A stretch of 64,000 bases of DNA from Limnoperna fortunei (lineage: Eukaryota > Mollusca > Bivalvia > Mytilida > Modiolidae), in assembly GCA_944474755.1 (NCBI GenBank), contig OX104124.1, positions 5,420,437 to 5,484,436 of the forward strand, in the 5' to 3' direction. The notes beneath the pieces were generated by a model. It made no database searches. It had not been told where the DNA came from and was given only the letters and a program-made list of their open reading frames with translations. Positions 11,546-23,872 of the stretch are shown here, one piece after another; position 1 is the first letter of the stretch, and every line of letters starts with the position of its first letter. Made by a program: the position numbers and the translations under genes.

Positions 11546-12388
11546 TTATTATACAGCTCTAAACAAAAGAAATCAAGAAATCAAAACTGCACAAAAGACA
11601 TTGGCTATCAGACGTGGAATTCTTAAGGTCTATATAAAGACGCGTCTTCAATTGTGTTCGCTGTAAGATAACGCTTCAGATAGAGACAGAAAAGTCTCAC
11701 CATAACCATTAGAAAATGTTAAAATGTGTGACTTGATAAAGCGTGATAATATTTGATGACGAATACTGAGAAAACAGTTATAGAGTTTAAGCATGCAAGC
11801 AAGCAAATTCATTTCAAAAATAAATTTTGGGGTGTCCGGGAGTATGTGATTCCCTAAAATACTTTTAGATGAAAAAATATTTAAAAAAAACCAATGTATT
11901 TTTTATTAGTTCTAACATGCTATTAGCATAATAATTTAACTGCGGGTCTCCGGCGGTATGATCTGCCAACAGCCCTGTATTGATATGTTATTGTAGAAAT
12001 TAACTCAAATACTTTAGATTTTCTTTAAGCATAGCTACACTAAATCTGTCAGCAAATATTTATTTACAACAAAACATTTTTTCGATATTTCTCAATATTT
12101 GTCGATGAAAAACTTTGCTCCAACGTCGATAAAAGTCGAAATATACTCAAAATTCGAAAAAGAAATCACGCAATGAGACACAATCTCTGTTAATTCGAGA
12201 ATAAATTCGTGGTAACGAAAATTCGTCGTTTTTTTTACCAAACACAACAAATGATGAGCACATGAAATTTGTATTTCAGTCTACAGTAAATGTGCTGCGA
12301 TGATGGACCTATTAATGACAAGTCGTAAATGAATTTACTCTAGCGAGCTTGAAATCAAAGACACTACCAATACAATACGATCAGCCTA

Positions 12389-12980
12389 TTGCTTCTAGAA
12401 AAAGACTCAGAAAAACTACCAACTAGTCTCTACGACGAACGTTATGACTTCAACTTTCCAATTGTCAACGTCCCGTTTATCGACAGCAACATTCCAGAAG
12501 CTCCAGCGTATGGTGTGTACATTTCACAACGTATATGTTATTCTAGATCCTGCGATAGGTATTCCGATTTTATAGACCGATCACTGCTGTTGAAAGCAAA
12601 AAATACTCAAACAAGGGTTTGTTCCACCTAGGTTGACGTTCTAAGTTAGTCACCATGACTTAAATGATCGTTATGGGAAATCAGTGTCTCAAATACGATC
12701 TGACATTTTGCTGAGTCATAGGTAGTAACTCCTATTCCTGGATTTGACTTATTCCCTAGACATGAAAATGAGTAAATCAAGGGTTTGTCAAATTAGAAGC
12801 AGGCACTGCCTACTCGACCTGGGCACCTGAGTGCACCAATGGTTTTTATTTGGTTCGGGTTACTCTCTTTCAGTTTTTTTATGTTTTTGGTTTTGTGTTG
12901 CGTTTGTCTTTATCCGGATTTGTAACTGTCCCTTGACATTCGGCTCTTGCTGTTCCGTCGGTTTTCTTTGCTATTTTTCG
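12389..12980 (+). pseudogene. Retroelement RT C-terminal fragment and tail
   Basis: An open segment of about 70 codons reads 'LYDERYDFNFPIVNVPFI', 'SNIPEAPAYGVYIS' and 'SRSCDRYSDFIDRSLLL'. This is the conserved C-terminal part of the reverse transcriptase family whose catalytic YIDD core is at 15600-16385. After that the frame breaks and the 'LEAGTAY' tail follows to about 12980. A close copy is at 57079-57670. It is 5'-truncated, as usual for target-primed insertion. Confidence 0.75.
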
Positions 12981-13430
12981 TGATACCTATTCATTTTAAT
13001 AAGTTAACCAATTCACATATTTCTGTTATGGAAGCGGGAGGTTTGGAATGCAATGAAACCTGGTTGAACTCACTATTTCGTGTGAAATGCCTGTATCATT
13101 GTTAAGATCATTGCTATATTTTTGGTTTGTTTGTTCCAGAGTTTGCCGGTTTCTCGTTCTTCGATTTTTGTCTCCTTGCTATTCGCTTTTTGTTATTACC
13201 TTCATGCAACAGTACCTGCTAACAAGTATAACTCGATTTGAGAAAATTTAACAGAACGCCTACGTGGACTATTTTCTTTAACATTGAAGTTGACGTCAAA
13301 GAACATATACGTATGTCTTTCTAAAAAAACAACATGTTTATAAACTACTGGTATCCCAGAGAAGATTTGTTTACCTGTCTTCTAGTCGAAATAAAGGAAT
13401 GAATTGTTTTATTCCTGATATTTACATATT

Positions 13431-14231
13431 CAGTCTTACATCTTAACCCAAAAATTCGCATCAAAATGATGTTGGGGCTTATCAGTATCATTTGGTTACA
13501 CGAGCTGTACGACCAATTAAACTGTCAGCCCAATTATAATTTGTGCTGGTGATAAATACCAGATGACTGTAAAACATTAGTTTCAAATTCTCAAACATTT
13601 GAATTAGATCTTGGTCATTTTAAACTTGAAGATGTTTATGGAATTCACTTGGTTATTATTGTTTGTTGTTTGTTAATGATAGCATATCATGTGTTAGACA
13701 ATGTCCAATTTTCATCGTTTTAATGTTTCAAGGGAAAATCATCTTTAACAAATCCATTATTTTTATGTGGGGTGCTTGAAATATTTTTTTTTAAATTAGC
13801 TTCAGACTAGCATATAATATGATAGTTTCCACAAAAAACATGTTTCTGACATTGTGCCTGTTGAGACTTGTTGCTCTCTATAAAACATTAATAGCCCGGG
13901 AACATTGTCATAAACTTGGTTTTTTGTGGAAACTTAAATTATTTTGTTAGAAATTAATAGAACAAAGAACAGAATATAATTTAAGGCCTTTAAAGATTTT
14001 TTACAACAGAATACAAAAAGGGGGGTTTCTGTCCACGAGTACCTGTGATATCTTGCACATTTAACAGTAACATTAGATAATTTCGTACCATATTAAAAAT
14101 CTGGTATTTATCACCAGCAAAATTATAATTGGGCTGACAGTTTAATTGGTCATACAGCTCATGTAACCAAATAATACCGATAAGCCCCAACATCATTTTG
14201 ATGCGGATTTTTGGGTTTAGATGCAAGACTG
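13431..14231. mobile_element. 801-bp terminal-inverted-repeat element with TATT target duplication
   Basis: The ends are inverted repeats of about 134 bp: 13431-13565 (CAGTCTTACATCTTAACCC…) and 14095-14231 (its complement, about 94% alike by eye). TATT flanks both sides (13427-13430, 14232-14235). The paralogous site at 58109-58120 is empty and reads ACAGATTGTTC. The interior, 13566-14094, has no transposase. The 83-residue frame inside the right arm is a by-product of the inverted repeat, since the same words appear on the opposite strand in the left arm. It is a non-autonomous DNA transposon of unassigned superfamily. Confidence 0.85.
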
Positions 14232-14554
14232 TATTGTTCAAAAGTTATAAAGTAGTTAAGAATGCGTCAACATCTAAGGCGAATTGAGAACAAACAGGTA
14301 TACTAGTGAACGTCAGTGACTTTGCCAGATTCATACTAATGTGCCCAAATGTTTTTAAACTAATTTTCAGCCATCAACACCACAAGTGAAAACAATATTT
14401 TCAAACGAAATCCCATAGGAAAACTTATTAAAAGCGCGGTCGTTTCATTTTCTTGTAACCTTGGTTTAAAAGGTTATCTCGAAGAAAAAGGAAGCATTTG
14501 CAAAAATCAATATACTCACTCCAAGCATTTGCATACCTGATCATATTCAGGGAA

Positions 14555-14667
14555 GCAGGTCGGGGGTTCTCTCCGGGTACTCCGGCTTCCTCCCCCAATA
14601 AAAACTGGACGCCATGAAATAGCTGAAAAAATTGCTGAAAGTGGTGTTAAAACACCATTCAAACAAA
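14555..14667 (+). mobile_element. 5'-truncated SINE
   Basis: Contains only the 3' half of the SINE at 7356-7622, from 'GCAGGTCGGGGG' to the CAAA tail. It lacks the tRNA-like head. The flanks CATATTCAGGGAA (14542-14554) and CATATTCAGGGGAA (from 14668) are an imperfect target-site duplication, so this is a truncated insertion and not a deletion product. Confidence 0.85.
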
Positions 14668-14869
14668 CATATTCAGGGGAAGTTGAAATATTGCTGCAGA
14701 AAAGATAAAAATGTATCATTTGAAATTAAAATCGTCTCGTTTGTCGTAAAGTCGTGTGCTAAGGTGAGTATTTTACTGAGCGTAACGCAGTCCTCTGTAG
14801 TTCTAGATAGTCCATAAAAAGCTTCCATTACCTTGTTGCAAGCATTTAGTACTGCCTTCTTGCAATTTA

Positions 14870-15560
14870 GGTTAGACATTAACGTAATTCAAAGGTGTAT
14901 TTTAGAAGAAACAATTTAGATTTGCGCGTCGCCGAGCTTCCATACAAATTTAAATTCTGTAGTTAAGCGACATTTGCGAAAAATCATGTCAGAGTTTGAA
15001 TCACTAAATTAAAACCTCCATACTAGTGAGTAATTGAAGCACACGTCCAGAAGCTTCTGTAATGCTTCCGGATTGATTGCTAATTGCTAAAGATAATTAG
15101 CAAACGCTGGGTTGCAATGATTAATATTACTGAGTTCTTGGCCACAACATGATGACACTAGTTTATTAAGTAATTTACCCCAGTATGGTTTATATAAGAA
15201 TGTGGGTGGACAAAACTCTGCACGGATGAAAAACTTGCCGAACTTGGATCCACAATGCTTCAGCGTTATTGATTAACACATAACTTTCAACGTTTGCGTA
15301 ATATTGATTAATAAGGAATAGAATGCTTAATTTAATCCCAAGTGTTCAATGTTTACAATTAAGCCTCTGTCAAGAATACTTAACGCTTGCTTGATTTCCA
15401 AGAACGCTCCAAGTACCGCGGAGAGTGGTTCAACGACAGACCATATACCTACAGATAATGCGATTGGGGTAGTAACTCAGTTAATAATTTAAATATTCAC
15501 GGAGTTCCTTTACTTTTGTGCATCCGTTCATATCTGCATTTTTCAATACATAAAACGTAT
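14870..15560 (-). pseudogene. Decayed LINE reverse transcriptase fragment
   Basis: Homologous at DNA level to 20750-21430 and 62815-63470. On the minus strand the motif-A region is still traceable as 'FLEIKQAL' where the better copy at 63208-63400 has 'FLDIKQAFNTIWH'. It has many stops and indels. It sits in the part of block C that the second copy lacks. Confidence 0.5.
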
Positions 15561-15599
15561 TCCAAAACAGATACAGCGCAACACCAAGTGTACAAAAAA

Positions 15600-16385
15600 C
15601 AGAAAAGAGACAAGTAAGTCCGCCTCTAGCTAGACACCCGTCAGGTTACTCATTGTCATGTATAAGAAAAAATCAAACCTAGGAACAGGACATACTGGCT
15701 ATGACTCAGCGAAAATTTCCGATCGTATTTGAGACTGATTTTCCATAACGATCAACTAGGTCATGATGACGACCATAGAACCTCATGAGAGACATCAGCC
15801 TAGGTACAAAAAACCTTTGCTTGAGCAGAAGGCAATAGCAGTAAGCGGTCTAGAAAATGGGAATACCGATCTAAGAATCTAGGATAACGTACAAGTTATA
15901 AAAGGTACACACCATAAGCTGGAGCTGTAGAATGTTGCTGTCAATGAACGGGAAGTTGACAATTGGAAATTTGAAGTCACCACATTTGTCGTTGAATCTA
16001 GTTTGTAGCTTTTCCTGCGTCTATTTATTGAAGTAGGTCTCAGTAAGACGCTGACATTAGTGTATTGGTGGTGTCATTAATTTCAAGCTCGTTAGGGTAA
16101 ATTGAATGCAAATAGTCATCAAATTTAGCATTGTTGACGGGAGAAGCATCATCAATATAGCGGAAAGTGAAATGAAAGTCATCGGTAAGTTTCATTTCTT
16201 TCTTCTTTAGCAGGCCTTCTAGAAACTCAGCCTCATAAGACTCCAAGCACAAGTTGGCAAGAAGTGGAACACAATTAATACCCATTAGATTACCAACAGT
16301 CTGTTGAAAAACATGCCCTCCAAAATGACGAACTTTTTTGGAAAAAAATTATAAAAAACCCAATCAATTGCAAAATGATAATGCT
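15600..16385 (-). pseudogene. Retroelement reverse transcriptase core (YIDD) fragment
   Basis: The best-preserved catalytic piece of the family. On the minus strand it reads 'FGGHVFQQTVGNLMGIN' (RT motif B region), 'LLANLCLESYEAEFL', then 'FHFTFRYIDDASPVNNAKF' with the YIDD active-site motif, then 'YPNELEINDTTNT'. After 16040 the frame breaks and the C-terminal 'FPIVNFPFI' and tail follow to about 15600. The N-terminal half is absent. The type resembles Penelope-like or related metazoan RTs; I am not sure of the clade. The second copy keeps only 58430-58520. Confidence 0.75.
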
Positions 16386-16749
16386 GTAACTATGAACAAT
16401 CTTACCTGAAACACTTTTATACAAAAATAAAAGAAAAGAGTACTTTCAATTTTATCGTAATCGATAACATACACACTGCATTAACAAAATGACTGTACCA
16501 GTATTTCTTGTTCATTTTTTCGTTTTTTTTTAAACAATCTACGTATGGTTCAGATGAATAATAATACAGTCATTTCTCAACTGCAGTGTAACTGATAGCT
16601 AATGTAAAACGATAAAAACTAAAATGATAATTTCTCTCCAAGTATTAACAAATATGTTTGTGATTGTCAACGTTGGGCAACAGTAAAGTGTTAAAATGAA
16701 ATGACATTTGTCAATAATGAGCGATATTTTATTTCAACTATTAAAATAT

Positions 16750-16945
16750 GTGGCCTAAAGGAACGTACTGACATCCGTAAAATGGTCTTTAGCCAGCAAG
16801 GATCAAGCATGGCACTCTCCAAACACGTCACCCACATAGATTCGCGACCAAACTTTCAGTATTATGACATTCCAACTCCTCAACGAGAGGATCTCCCTAT
16901 CCGCCATATGGGGACGCTCGGGTCAGCTCCGACTGAGCTACAGAA
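16750..16945 (-). mobile_element. tRNA-derived repeat with intact A box
   Basis: On the minus strand the sequence starts near 'CTGTAGCTCAGTCGGAGCTG', whose TAGCTCAGTCGG (16929-16940) is a consensus RNA polymerase III A box. No consensus B box lies at tRNA distance; a loose match GGTCGCGAATC is about 110 nt further on. The copy at 58910-59104 is nearly identical. I call it a SINE-like remnant and not a tRNA gene. The overlapping plus-strand 82-codon frame is chance. Confidence 0.4.
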
Positions 16946-16999
16946 ATGATATCCGTTAAACAAAAAGAAGAAATACATAGCTTCTAAAATTATTTCCCG

Positions 17000-18925
17000 T
17001 TTACTACGATAATGTCTAGTTTAATTTTCTTCTATTAAAGTTTACATCCCTAAAGTGCATGGTGGCGGCAATTGCGTTGTCAAAAGCCCTACGCCAGTTT
17101 TTCATTGCCTTATAATTTTGAATTCGGTATATTTTTGTCAAAATGAATGACAAAATCAAACTAAATCTGTTATAAAAACAATTTCACAGGGACTGTGGAT
17201 GTGATCTAGCTAAACGTTGTATTACTGACTGTTTAGCATTAAAGTTATCCGAATGTGAGGTACTGGCTGTTTGTTCAATGGACGGCTGGGATGTTTTGTG
17301 TGGCATGTTATTTGTTATCGTTTATGTAATCGTTTGTATATGCTTGTCTTTCATTTTATATTCTATTTTATAGGCATTTGTACGTTTTAATTGCTTATAT
17401 TTTTTTATTTAATGAACTCTGATTCAAAACCGTATGATTTTGAATTATGTGACAGGTCTACCCAGTACCATTTTATAATTATGTCATTTTATTTATGTAT
17501 CAGTTTGTTTTCAGACAAAACGTTCATTTAAATTCTTTTTTTAATCACCACAAATGTTAATATAAGACATCACGCTTTTTGTTCGAAGAGAAACCAAAAT
17601 CAATTTATTCCGACTAAAAATACGAAACGTTTTATTAAAGACCGATATTATAACAGTATTGTTGTCAAAATCTCTTTTTTGCTAAATTAAAAAATGTACA
17701 TTTGTCAAAATTGTTGTAATTTTTTTTTCAATTTTTGCTTGATACATATTTTTATTTGACAAAGATTTCTAGATGTATGCACAAACTGTAACACGATGAT
17801 TAATTTTATCCTAATGTCCGTCAATCAACATTCAAAGAACAAGACTAAAAAACCTTTAAACGTTTATTTGTCTTAATAATCAAAATTGTTTTTTTTCTTT
17901 ATTTGCAAGTGTGTTTGAGTAAAATACATTGTGATTTTTTCTTTTCCGATTATATTTAAACACCATAAAAAGAAATTGCACAAACCTTTTGTCAGAACTG
18001 TTGTCACGCTTTATAAAAAATGCAGCAATTTGTTTCTTGCAAAATAGATTTAATGTGTTTCTATATTTTAGTATTTACTATTGCTTCAATTATTATGAAT
18101 AGTACTTATAAAGAGCGAGAATATGTTAATACGATTCAGATTTTTTTTTCTTTTTTCACACATTTGTTTGAGTATAAAGCCTAAATTCTTATAATTTGAG
18201 AAAGCAGCTAAAGCATATGCCACTATCACCGTAGGCCTACACATGTTTGTTCAAATTGAATATTTCAATGAGATGTTTATACGCGACAATATGTTCCCTA
18301 GCAAAATTCAAAGCTCCCATATCGCTATAAGTTGCGTTAACAACAGTTCAATCATATTAACTGATAATCATTATTTACGCAATTAATTATTTCAAATAAT
18401 TGTCATACACTTTTTGATAAAACACGTCTCATATTAGCGGATTTTGATGTAAGTCGAAGCCAACTTTAATTACAAAAATAAATAAATAAATATATGAAAC
18501 ATTTCTGTTATTTTATCATCAGATTTCGGGTAATCAGTTCCACTATGGGACTAATTTTATTACTTGTTTTCAATAACAATATATTTGTTGCTGTCTTTCG
18601 TAAATCTTTCCAAAAAAATCAATGACCAAATTGTTTTAGTTGTGTTGACATTTCTTAACTTTTTAATGTGGGCACAAATCAGATTAAAGCAAAATATGTC
18701 ATATAATGTATATTCAGCATCCACAAGGTAAATGTGAATGGCGTTTTTAGTTAATGTTTTTGGACATAATTCAGTTATTAAATGCGTAACTTCTATGAAA
18801 TAACTTTCCTTTGTTTGTACAACGTATTACTTTAGTCTATTACTTACCGCTGATTGAATTATTTCAGTTTACGTCACCATTTACTACAAATTTATGTAAA
18901 TATGAATGTTATGTATGTTGTAATA
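17000..18925. other. Intron-like A+T-rich DNA, no feature found
   Basis: About 1.9 kb with many T and A runs, well conserved with 59160-60990 but lacking open frames, tRNA-like heads or inverted ends. It lies directly downstream, in minus-strand terms, of the LRR exon at 18931-19002, so it would be intron. Confidence 0.5.
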
Positions 18926-18930
18926 CTTAC

Positions 18931-19002
18931 AGTATTTGCAAGTTCTCAAGTCCAATGAAGCTACTTCTGTCGATAGAAGTAATTTGGTTACCATACAGAT
19001 AC
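18931..19002 (-). CDS. Leucine-rich repeat exon, type Y (72 nt)
   Basis: Minus strand: CTTTACAG / 72-nt exon / GTAAGTATT. It has the same symmetric phase-2 design as 4122-4193. The encoded repeat reads YLYGNQITSID, RSSF, then LENLQIL, a good LRR consensus with the LxxN asparagine present. Joined to another such exon it would add exactly one 24-residue repeat in frame. The next exon in this block is 4122-4193, which implies an intron of about 14.7 kb filled with transposons. The paralogous exon is 61029-61100. Confidence 0.88.
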
Positions 19003-20117
19003 CTGTAAAGAAATAACACAATGCTATTGTTTGTAGTATTATAAACACAATTGTAACTACTTATAAGTTACATTTTATATTATTAATACTAATTTTAAAA
19101 TTTACAAAGCAACTGAAAAATACCTGAGTGTGCAAAATATGTGATAATACGAAAAGAAAGTATTCTTGGTAAACAGTACATATAACTTAAAGTTCATGAC
19201 TCTACAGCCAATTAATTGGTTTTGTTTGTATGAAAAGTTATTAACTTGAGCAAAAACGAGCGCAATTTTTCTAACCAACTTTTCGCCAATGTTCATAAAA
19301 CTGCTTTTAACATCTTGTTCCATATCCAACGATGGGCACATTACACTCAGACCATTAGTGCCTGCTAATAGTACTTGTACCATAAAACCAATAGTGCGTC
19401 CTAATAGTACATGCGACAAGTCTTCCTGTTGCCCATGTAACAATATACTTGAGCGCAAATATATCAATGAATATTTCGTGATGTTTTGATGCGCGCAAAT
19501 TTCCGAGTAAAATGCAAAAAGTGAATTGTGAATTGCATTTAACACAGAGAGCAGTCTTCTTGCAGAGAAGAAGTCAGTGTCGTAACTAGAAAATACATGT
19601 TAGAATGTTCTGTTGTGGTTTTGAAAGCTGACCATGAATGAACAACACCATTTGGGAAACTCGTATGAATCTCACAAAGTCACTGTCGTTCGCCATTCTG
19701 CCATCGTTCTCATTCTGCCTTAGATGTTAACAGATACTTAACTATTCGATTCCATTTGGTATTTTGGTAGGAAATTGTTGAATCACAGTTTATTTCTCTA
19801 AGTAATTGTCAATTTTATAACTTTTAAACAATCTGTAAATATCGGGAATAAAACCATTCTTTTCTTGTTTTTTACAGGAATACTCTTAAAGAAGGGTAAA
19901 ATAATCTTGGTGATATAAGAAGTGTCTAAAGTTGTCAGTTTTTGTTAAAAAGACATTAGTTTTTTTTCCGTCAACTTCAAAGTAATATCAACTAGTTCAC
20001 GTAGGCTTTCCACATTATCAGGTCAAGTAGATGTTCGAAGACCCTGAATACTTTTTACTGAATATTGGTGCCTTTTACTGAGAACACCAGAGTGTAGACC
20101 GGAAATCACTTCCATAT
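19003..20117. other. Non-coding stretch, no supported feature
   Basis: Conserved with 61101-62169. The minus-strand frame of 147 codons at 19102-19545 is disrupted by indels in the copy (61199-61522 is a shorter, shifted frame). It lacks recognisable domains, so I do not call it a gene. Confidence 0.4.
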
Positions 20118-20367
20118 ATTGTTTGTTTGTTTGTTTGATGCTGTTTAACGCCACTTTCAGCATTTCTTCAGCTATATCATGTCGTCCAGTTTTAGTGAGG
20201 GGGAGGAAGCCGGTGTACCCGGAGAAAACCCTTGACCTGCGGCAGGAAAACTGGCAATCATTGTCAATTAAAATTGGAGTCGAGTAAATTCTGCCTGCAA
20301 TGGGAATCGAACCCGCAATCTGAGTGTTGACATTCCACGTAATCACTAGTAGACGAAAAGCCTTAAG
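20118..20367 (-). mobile_element. tRNA-derived SINE (minus strand)
   Basis: Minus-strand copy of the family at 7356-7622. It has the (CAAA)n tail at 20118-20137, the core at about 20205-20235, and a well-kept B box GGGTTCGATTCCC on the minus strand near 20303-20315. The A-box part of the head has been lost. It is shared with the second block C (62170-62418), so it inserted before that duplication. Confidence 0.85.
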
Positions 20368-20749
20368 GTATCCATGTGATCTTATTTGGTGTCCCGGACG
20401 TCTTTTGTGTTTTAATGGAGCAGACGTCGGTTATGTTCGGCAAACAACGGAAATAATATTTGAGTAACTAACTTTGTTGGCTCAAAACTCTTAACATTGA
20501 CCAGAATTAAAACACTATATTTAATTGTATCATTAATTAGCAATATAATTATTTCATAAAGCGTATTTCTTTGTAAAAAAAAAATAACGGAAACTTTAAT
20601 TATGGGTCGGATACCTTACAATTCGGCAACCGCGGCTCCCCACAACTTCCATATAAACCTGTGGTCAATTCAACCTTTTGGTATATGTTCATAAGGGTAA
20701 GTCGGGTTCAAACTTCTTTCAGTATGTCTAATTTTGCCTTCTTTGCACA

Positions 20750-21810
20750 TTCGGCTGGCAATTAACTTAATTTCAATGTGTATTTTAGAAGAAACTATTC
20801 AGGTTTGCTTGTCACCTCGCTTCCATACAAACGAAAACTCTGAAGTATGGCGTCATTTGCAATTTTGAACCACTGAATTGAAACTTTCATACTAGTGAAT
20901 ACTTGTAGCATACCTCCAGAAGCTTCTGTAATGTTTTCGAGCCGATTGCTTATAGCGCAATTATCAAACGCTGGATTGCCACGAATAATATTTCTGTGTT
21001 CTATGCCACAACATGATGACTCTTGTTTATTAGGTAATTCATGAAGTAAAGTTTATATAAGAAGGCAGACAAAACTGTGTCTTGATGAACACCTTGTATA
21101 ACTTGGAACCGCACTGATTTAGCACCTTTCATCAACACAGCACTTTCAATGGTTAATCAGAAGTTGAATAATTCCTTTTAATACCAAGTGTTATAAGTTT
21201 ACAAATAAGACCAATGTGCCAAATAGTATTAAACGCTTGTTTGATTTCTAAAAAAAAGCTCTAAATACTTCTGAGTGGTATCCAACGACAGACCGCACAA
21301 CTTCAGATAATGCGAATGAGGGTAACACAGCTAATATTTCATTGTTTATATATTAGCGGATTTCCTTTACTTTATGCATGCGTTCATGTCAGCCTTTTTA
21401 ATACATTAAATGTATTCCAACTAACGCCATCATGTTTTGCAACTGCCAGATATCACGAAATGAAAACGTCGTAGCGTGAATAATACAGCTACCACATTGT
21501 TAGCTCGCGTATACTGCGTCTAGCGACGATATTAAAATTTGCTAGATGCTCAGATGTCCACTGTTAACCAAGGTTTGTACATGAAACATTCTATCTTTCG
21601 ATATGTCATTTGATCCGGTTTGAAATATAAATGTGCTTGGTTTTTTTGTGGCTTTTGAATAATTTAAGAATCTCAACATGGTCTAAATTACATACATCTC
21701 TCAAAGACAATAAAGATTCTGGATAGACGCTATCGTTCGCCAAACTGAACTCTTGGTCAATATATTTCCAAGATTTGAATGTATTAGAAAAAGGAATAGA
21801 ATTCAAATAG
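20750..21810 (-). pseudogene. LINE reverse transcriptase remnant
   Basis: Minus-strand homologue of 62815-63869. It includes the upstream segment 'FKSWKYIDQEFSLA' and 'ESLLSLRDVCNLDHVEILKLF' (21606-21806), then a decayed motif-A region. Frames are broken throughout. It is probably a CR1/Jockey-like LINE, judged only from the spacing between the ILKL segment and motif A. Confidence 0.5.
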
Positions 21811-21995
21811 TGTGTAAAAGAATTACAACTACCAAGTCATCTGCAAGTCATTGAATTCTTAACGTAAAGATACGTCAAATGGAGTGTTAATACCTCAAAA
21901 AGCTTTATTGTTAAATGCTTAATTGACATTTTAATTTGTTTTTGATGTTCAAACATGTTGTTTGTCTTTTGGACTGTAGCGTAATGTGTGTTTTA

Positions 21996-22314
21996 AGCAT
22001 GACGCTCAAATATTACTGTCTAGATGTATCTGCATCACTAACCATTACAAAGAATCCAGTCTTTATTGATAATAATGTTTAATCTTTTGTTACTTCAAGT
22101 CTTTTGAAGCCATCTCTGTCTTATCTCAGTTTTATTAAATAGTGAAATGTTCCAGAATAAACAAGATAAATTTAGAAAACAATTCTTTAACATCAAATAT
22201 TAGGAGTTGTGTTACAAGATTGAGCCTTAGATGTTAAGATTATGGTGCAGCTACCGGAACGCAGTCAATTGTAACCTTGAACTGTCCACAGCCTTCATAA
22301 GGACAACAATAAAT
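21996..22314. other. Short gap between blocks C and D, nothing seen
   Basis: A+T-rich, no open frame and no repeat boundary that I can place. Block C homology with the second copy cannot be followed here because the window ends at the corresponding point. Confidence 0.4.
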
Positions 22315-23251
22315 TTACACGGAAAACAGCGTTTAAATTTATTAGACTTGAAGAAACTAATAAAGAATTTACCTTACCTAATATTTCGCTTTTAATTTAT
22401 AACATACGTGTAAGGCTTTGTGGCCCAATGTACGTGCAATTTGTTTGTTAAATATATGATTTATTTAACAATACTTACATTGCTTGACTCAGAATGAATA
22501 ATTACTTTCCGAAAGAAATAATAATATAACTTAGTGAGACAATTTGGACATAATAGCCTCTCTATTCTTATATATTAGCGACGGTTGAGGAAATTAAACC
22601 ACATGGTACTTTTACTTGAAAAAAGTATTGCCACACGAAAGATTGTCTAATGGCAAACTAACATTTACAAAGAGAAAATCGTAGGGTCACACTTCAACAA
22701 TGGTGGGTGAACTGTTATATTACATCAAATATGTACCTTTTTTTACAGAAAATAGATAAACAATATATTTATCAATGAGTTTTTCAGGATAGACAATAGT
22801 GCTGACAAAAACGGGAGTTACTTCTCTTTTTCAGGCTATTTAGAATTAAAAACTATCTGTTTAACATTTAATTCATAAATAAACACAAATAGATTTACAT
22901 AAATAAACTTAAAACATATATATTATTTTTCTTTGTCACAAATATCAACAAATTTAACGTTGATCCTGTTTTTGCTATGTTTGTTTACAGAGGAAACAAC
23001 ATTTATACAAGATGATTCCCAGTAAATTTGTGATGGATTTTCCCTCAAGCTGTAGACCTTACTTTGTATCTGTTGTTCAACAAATGAGAAATTGTAAATC
23101 CAATTAAAATAGTTGTGCATAAGTTATATGGGAAAATATCACACAAATGCACGGTGGTTCTTAAAAGTAAAACAAGTATCTAATGGTCTATACAGGAAGT
23201 GTGAAATGTATAGTAATAAATAAGTGTCCTCGTAAATGGGATATATCTTAC

Positions 23252-23373
23252 AAGAGAGTCACCATATATTAGTGTGAGAGTTGTTAATACAGACTTTAAA
23301 TTTAAATGTTTACAATAGCCCTTTACGCACGCGCAATATATTTTTCCGTTCTGACATGAATTTATGTTCAGGG
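23252..23373 (-). CDS. Candidate LRR N-terminal cap (LRRNT) exon
   Basis: Minus strand: a strong acceptor TTTTTTTTTCACTAG, a 122-nt exon, and donor GTAAGA. The open frame gives 'LNINSCQNGKIYCACVKGYC', a cysteine pattern C-x6-C-x-C-x4-C typical of LRRNT caps, then 'LKSVLTTLTLIYGDSL', which fits the start of a first LRR (LxxLxLxxN-like). It lies upstream of the LRR exon at 18931-19002 in gene direction, where an N-cap should be. A problem is that the donor leaves phase 0, whereas the LRR exons need phase 2, so at least one exon would be missing between them. The copy at 35377-35500 has stops. Confidence 0.45.
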
Positions 23374-23872
23374 CTAGTGAAAAAAAAATCAATAAATGGA
23401 GCACTTGTTACATTTGTAATACATTTATTTTAAGTATAAGATCAATTTTTCCATTTCGACCAATTGTGTATGTGTGGTGGATAAATGAAAGCACTATTAT
23501 ACGTAACCATTTCAAACGTACTTTCTGTACTGATGTACAATGGACTGCATCCTAAAAGCTTTTTGACAAATTAAACCACCTTAATATATATGTAATCAAT
23601 GAGATTATGCTCGATTCTATAAATTATTCCCTGTATTACACTATTGTACATTGTGTATAGTCATTACGGAAAGGAGCAAAAACAAAAACGATATAAAGAC
23701 AATTTTGAAACTAAACGGAATCACTTAAATGCAGAAAAAAACTAAAGAAAACATGCAAAACTGGACTACGTGATTGCCTAGAAGAGGAAATAACGTTCCT
23801 GACTAAATGTGAAAATGACGCAGTAGAATAAGACTTTGTAACAATGTTGTTGTTGTTTTTTGCTCTTTGTTT

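Larger units (their letters stand above)
3735..21995. repeat. Block C, copy 1 (about 18 kb segmental duplication)
   Basis: Nearly collinear with 49597-64000. Gene-like content is two minus-strand LRR exons (4122-4193, 18931-19002); the rest is intron-like A+T-rich DNA and transposons. This copy has several sequences the second copy lacks: 4812-4966, a SINE at 7356-7622, a 516-bp insert at 11030-11545, an 801-bp element at 13431-14231, and 14545-16272. Stretches not listed separately (5550-6120, 6730-7340, 7640-8180, 11550-12380, 12980-13430) show only A+T-rich sequence with no supported feature. Confidence 0.8.

Noticed and set aside
13990..14241. 83-codon minus-strand frame that looks like a membrane segment of a receptor
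   Set aside because: It is the right inverted end of a transposable element; the same residues appear on the plus strand at 13435-13562, and the paralogous site has no such sequence.
16406..16475. 70-nt candidate exon with donor GTAAGATT on the minus strand
   Set aside because: It enters in phase 2 but leaves in phase 0, does not fit an LRR, and lies at the edge of a reverse transcriptase fragment; probably chance.
19102..19545. 147-codon minus-strand frame
   Set aside because: The paralogous stretch 61199-61655 is broken into shifted shorter frames and shows no domain.
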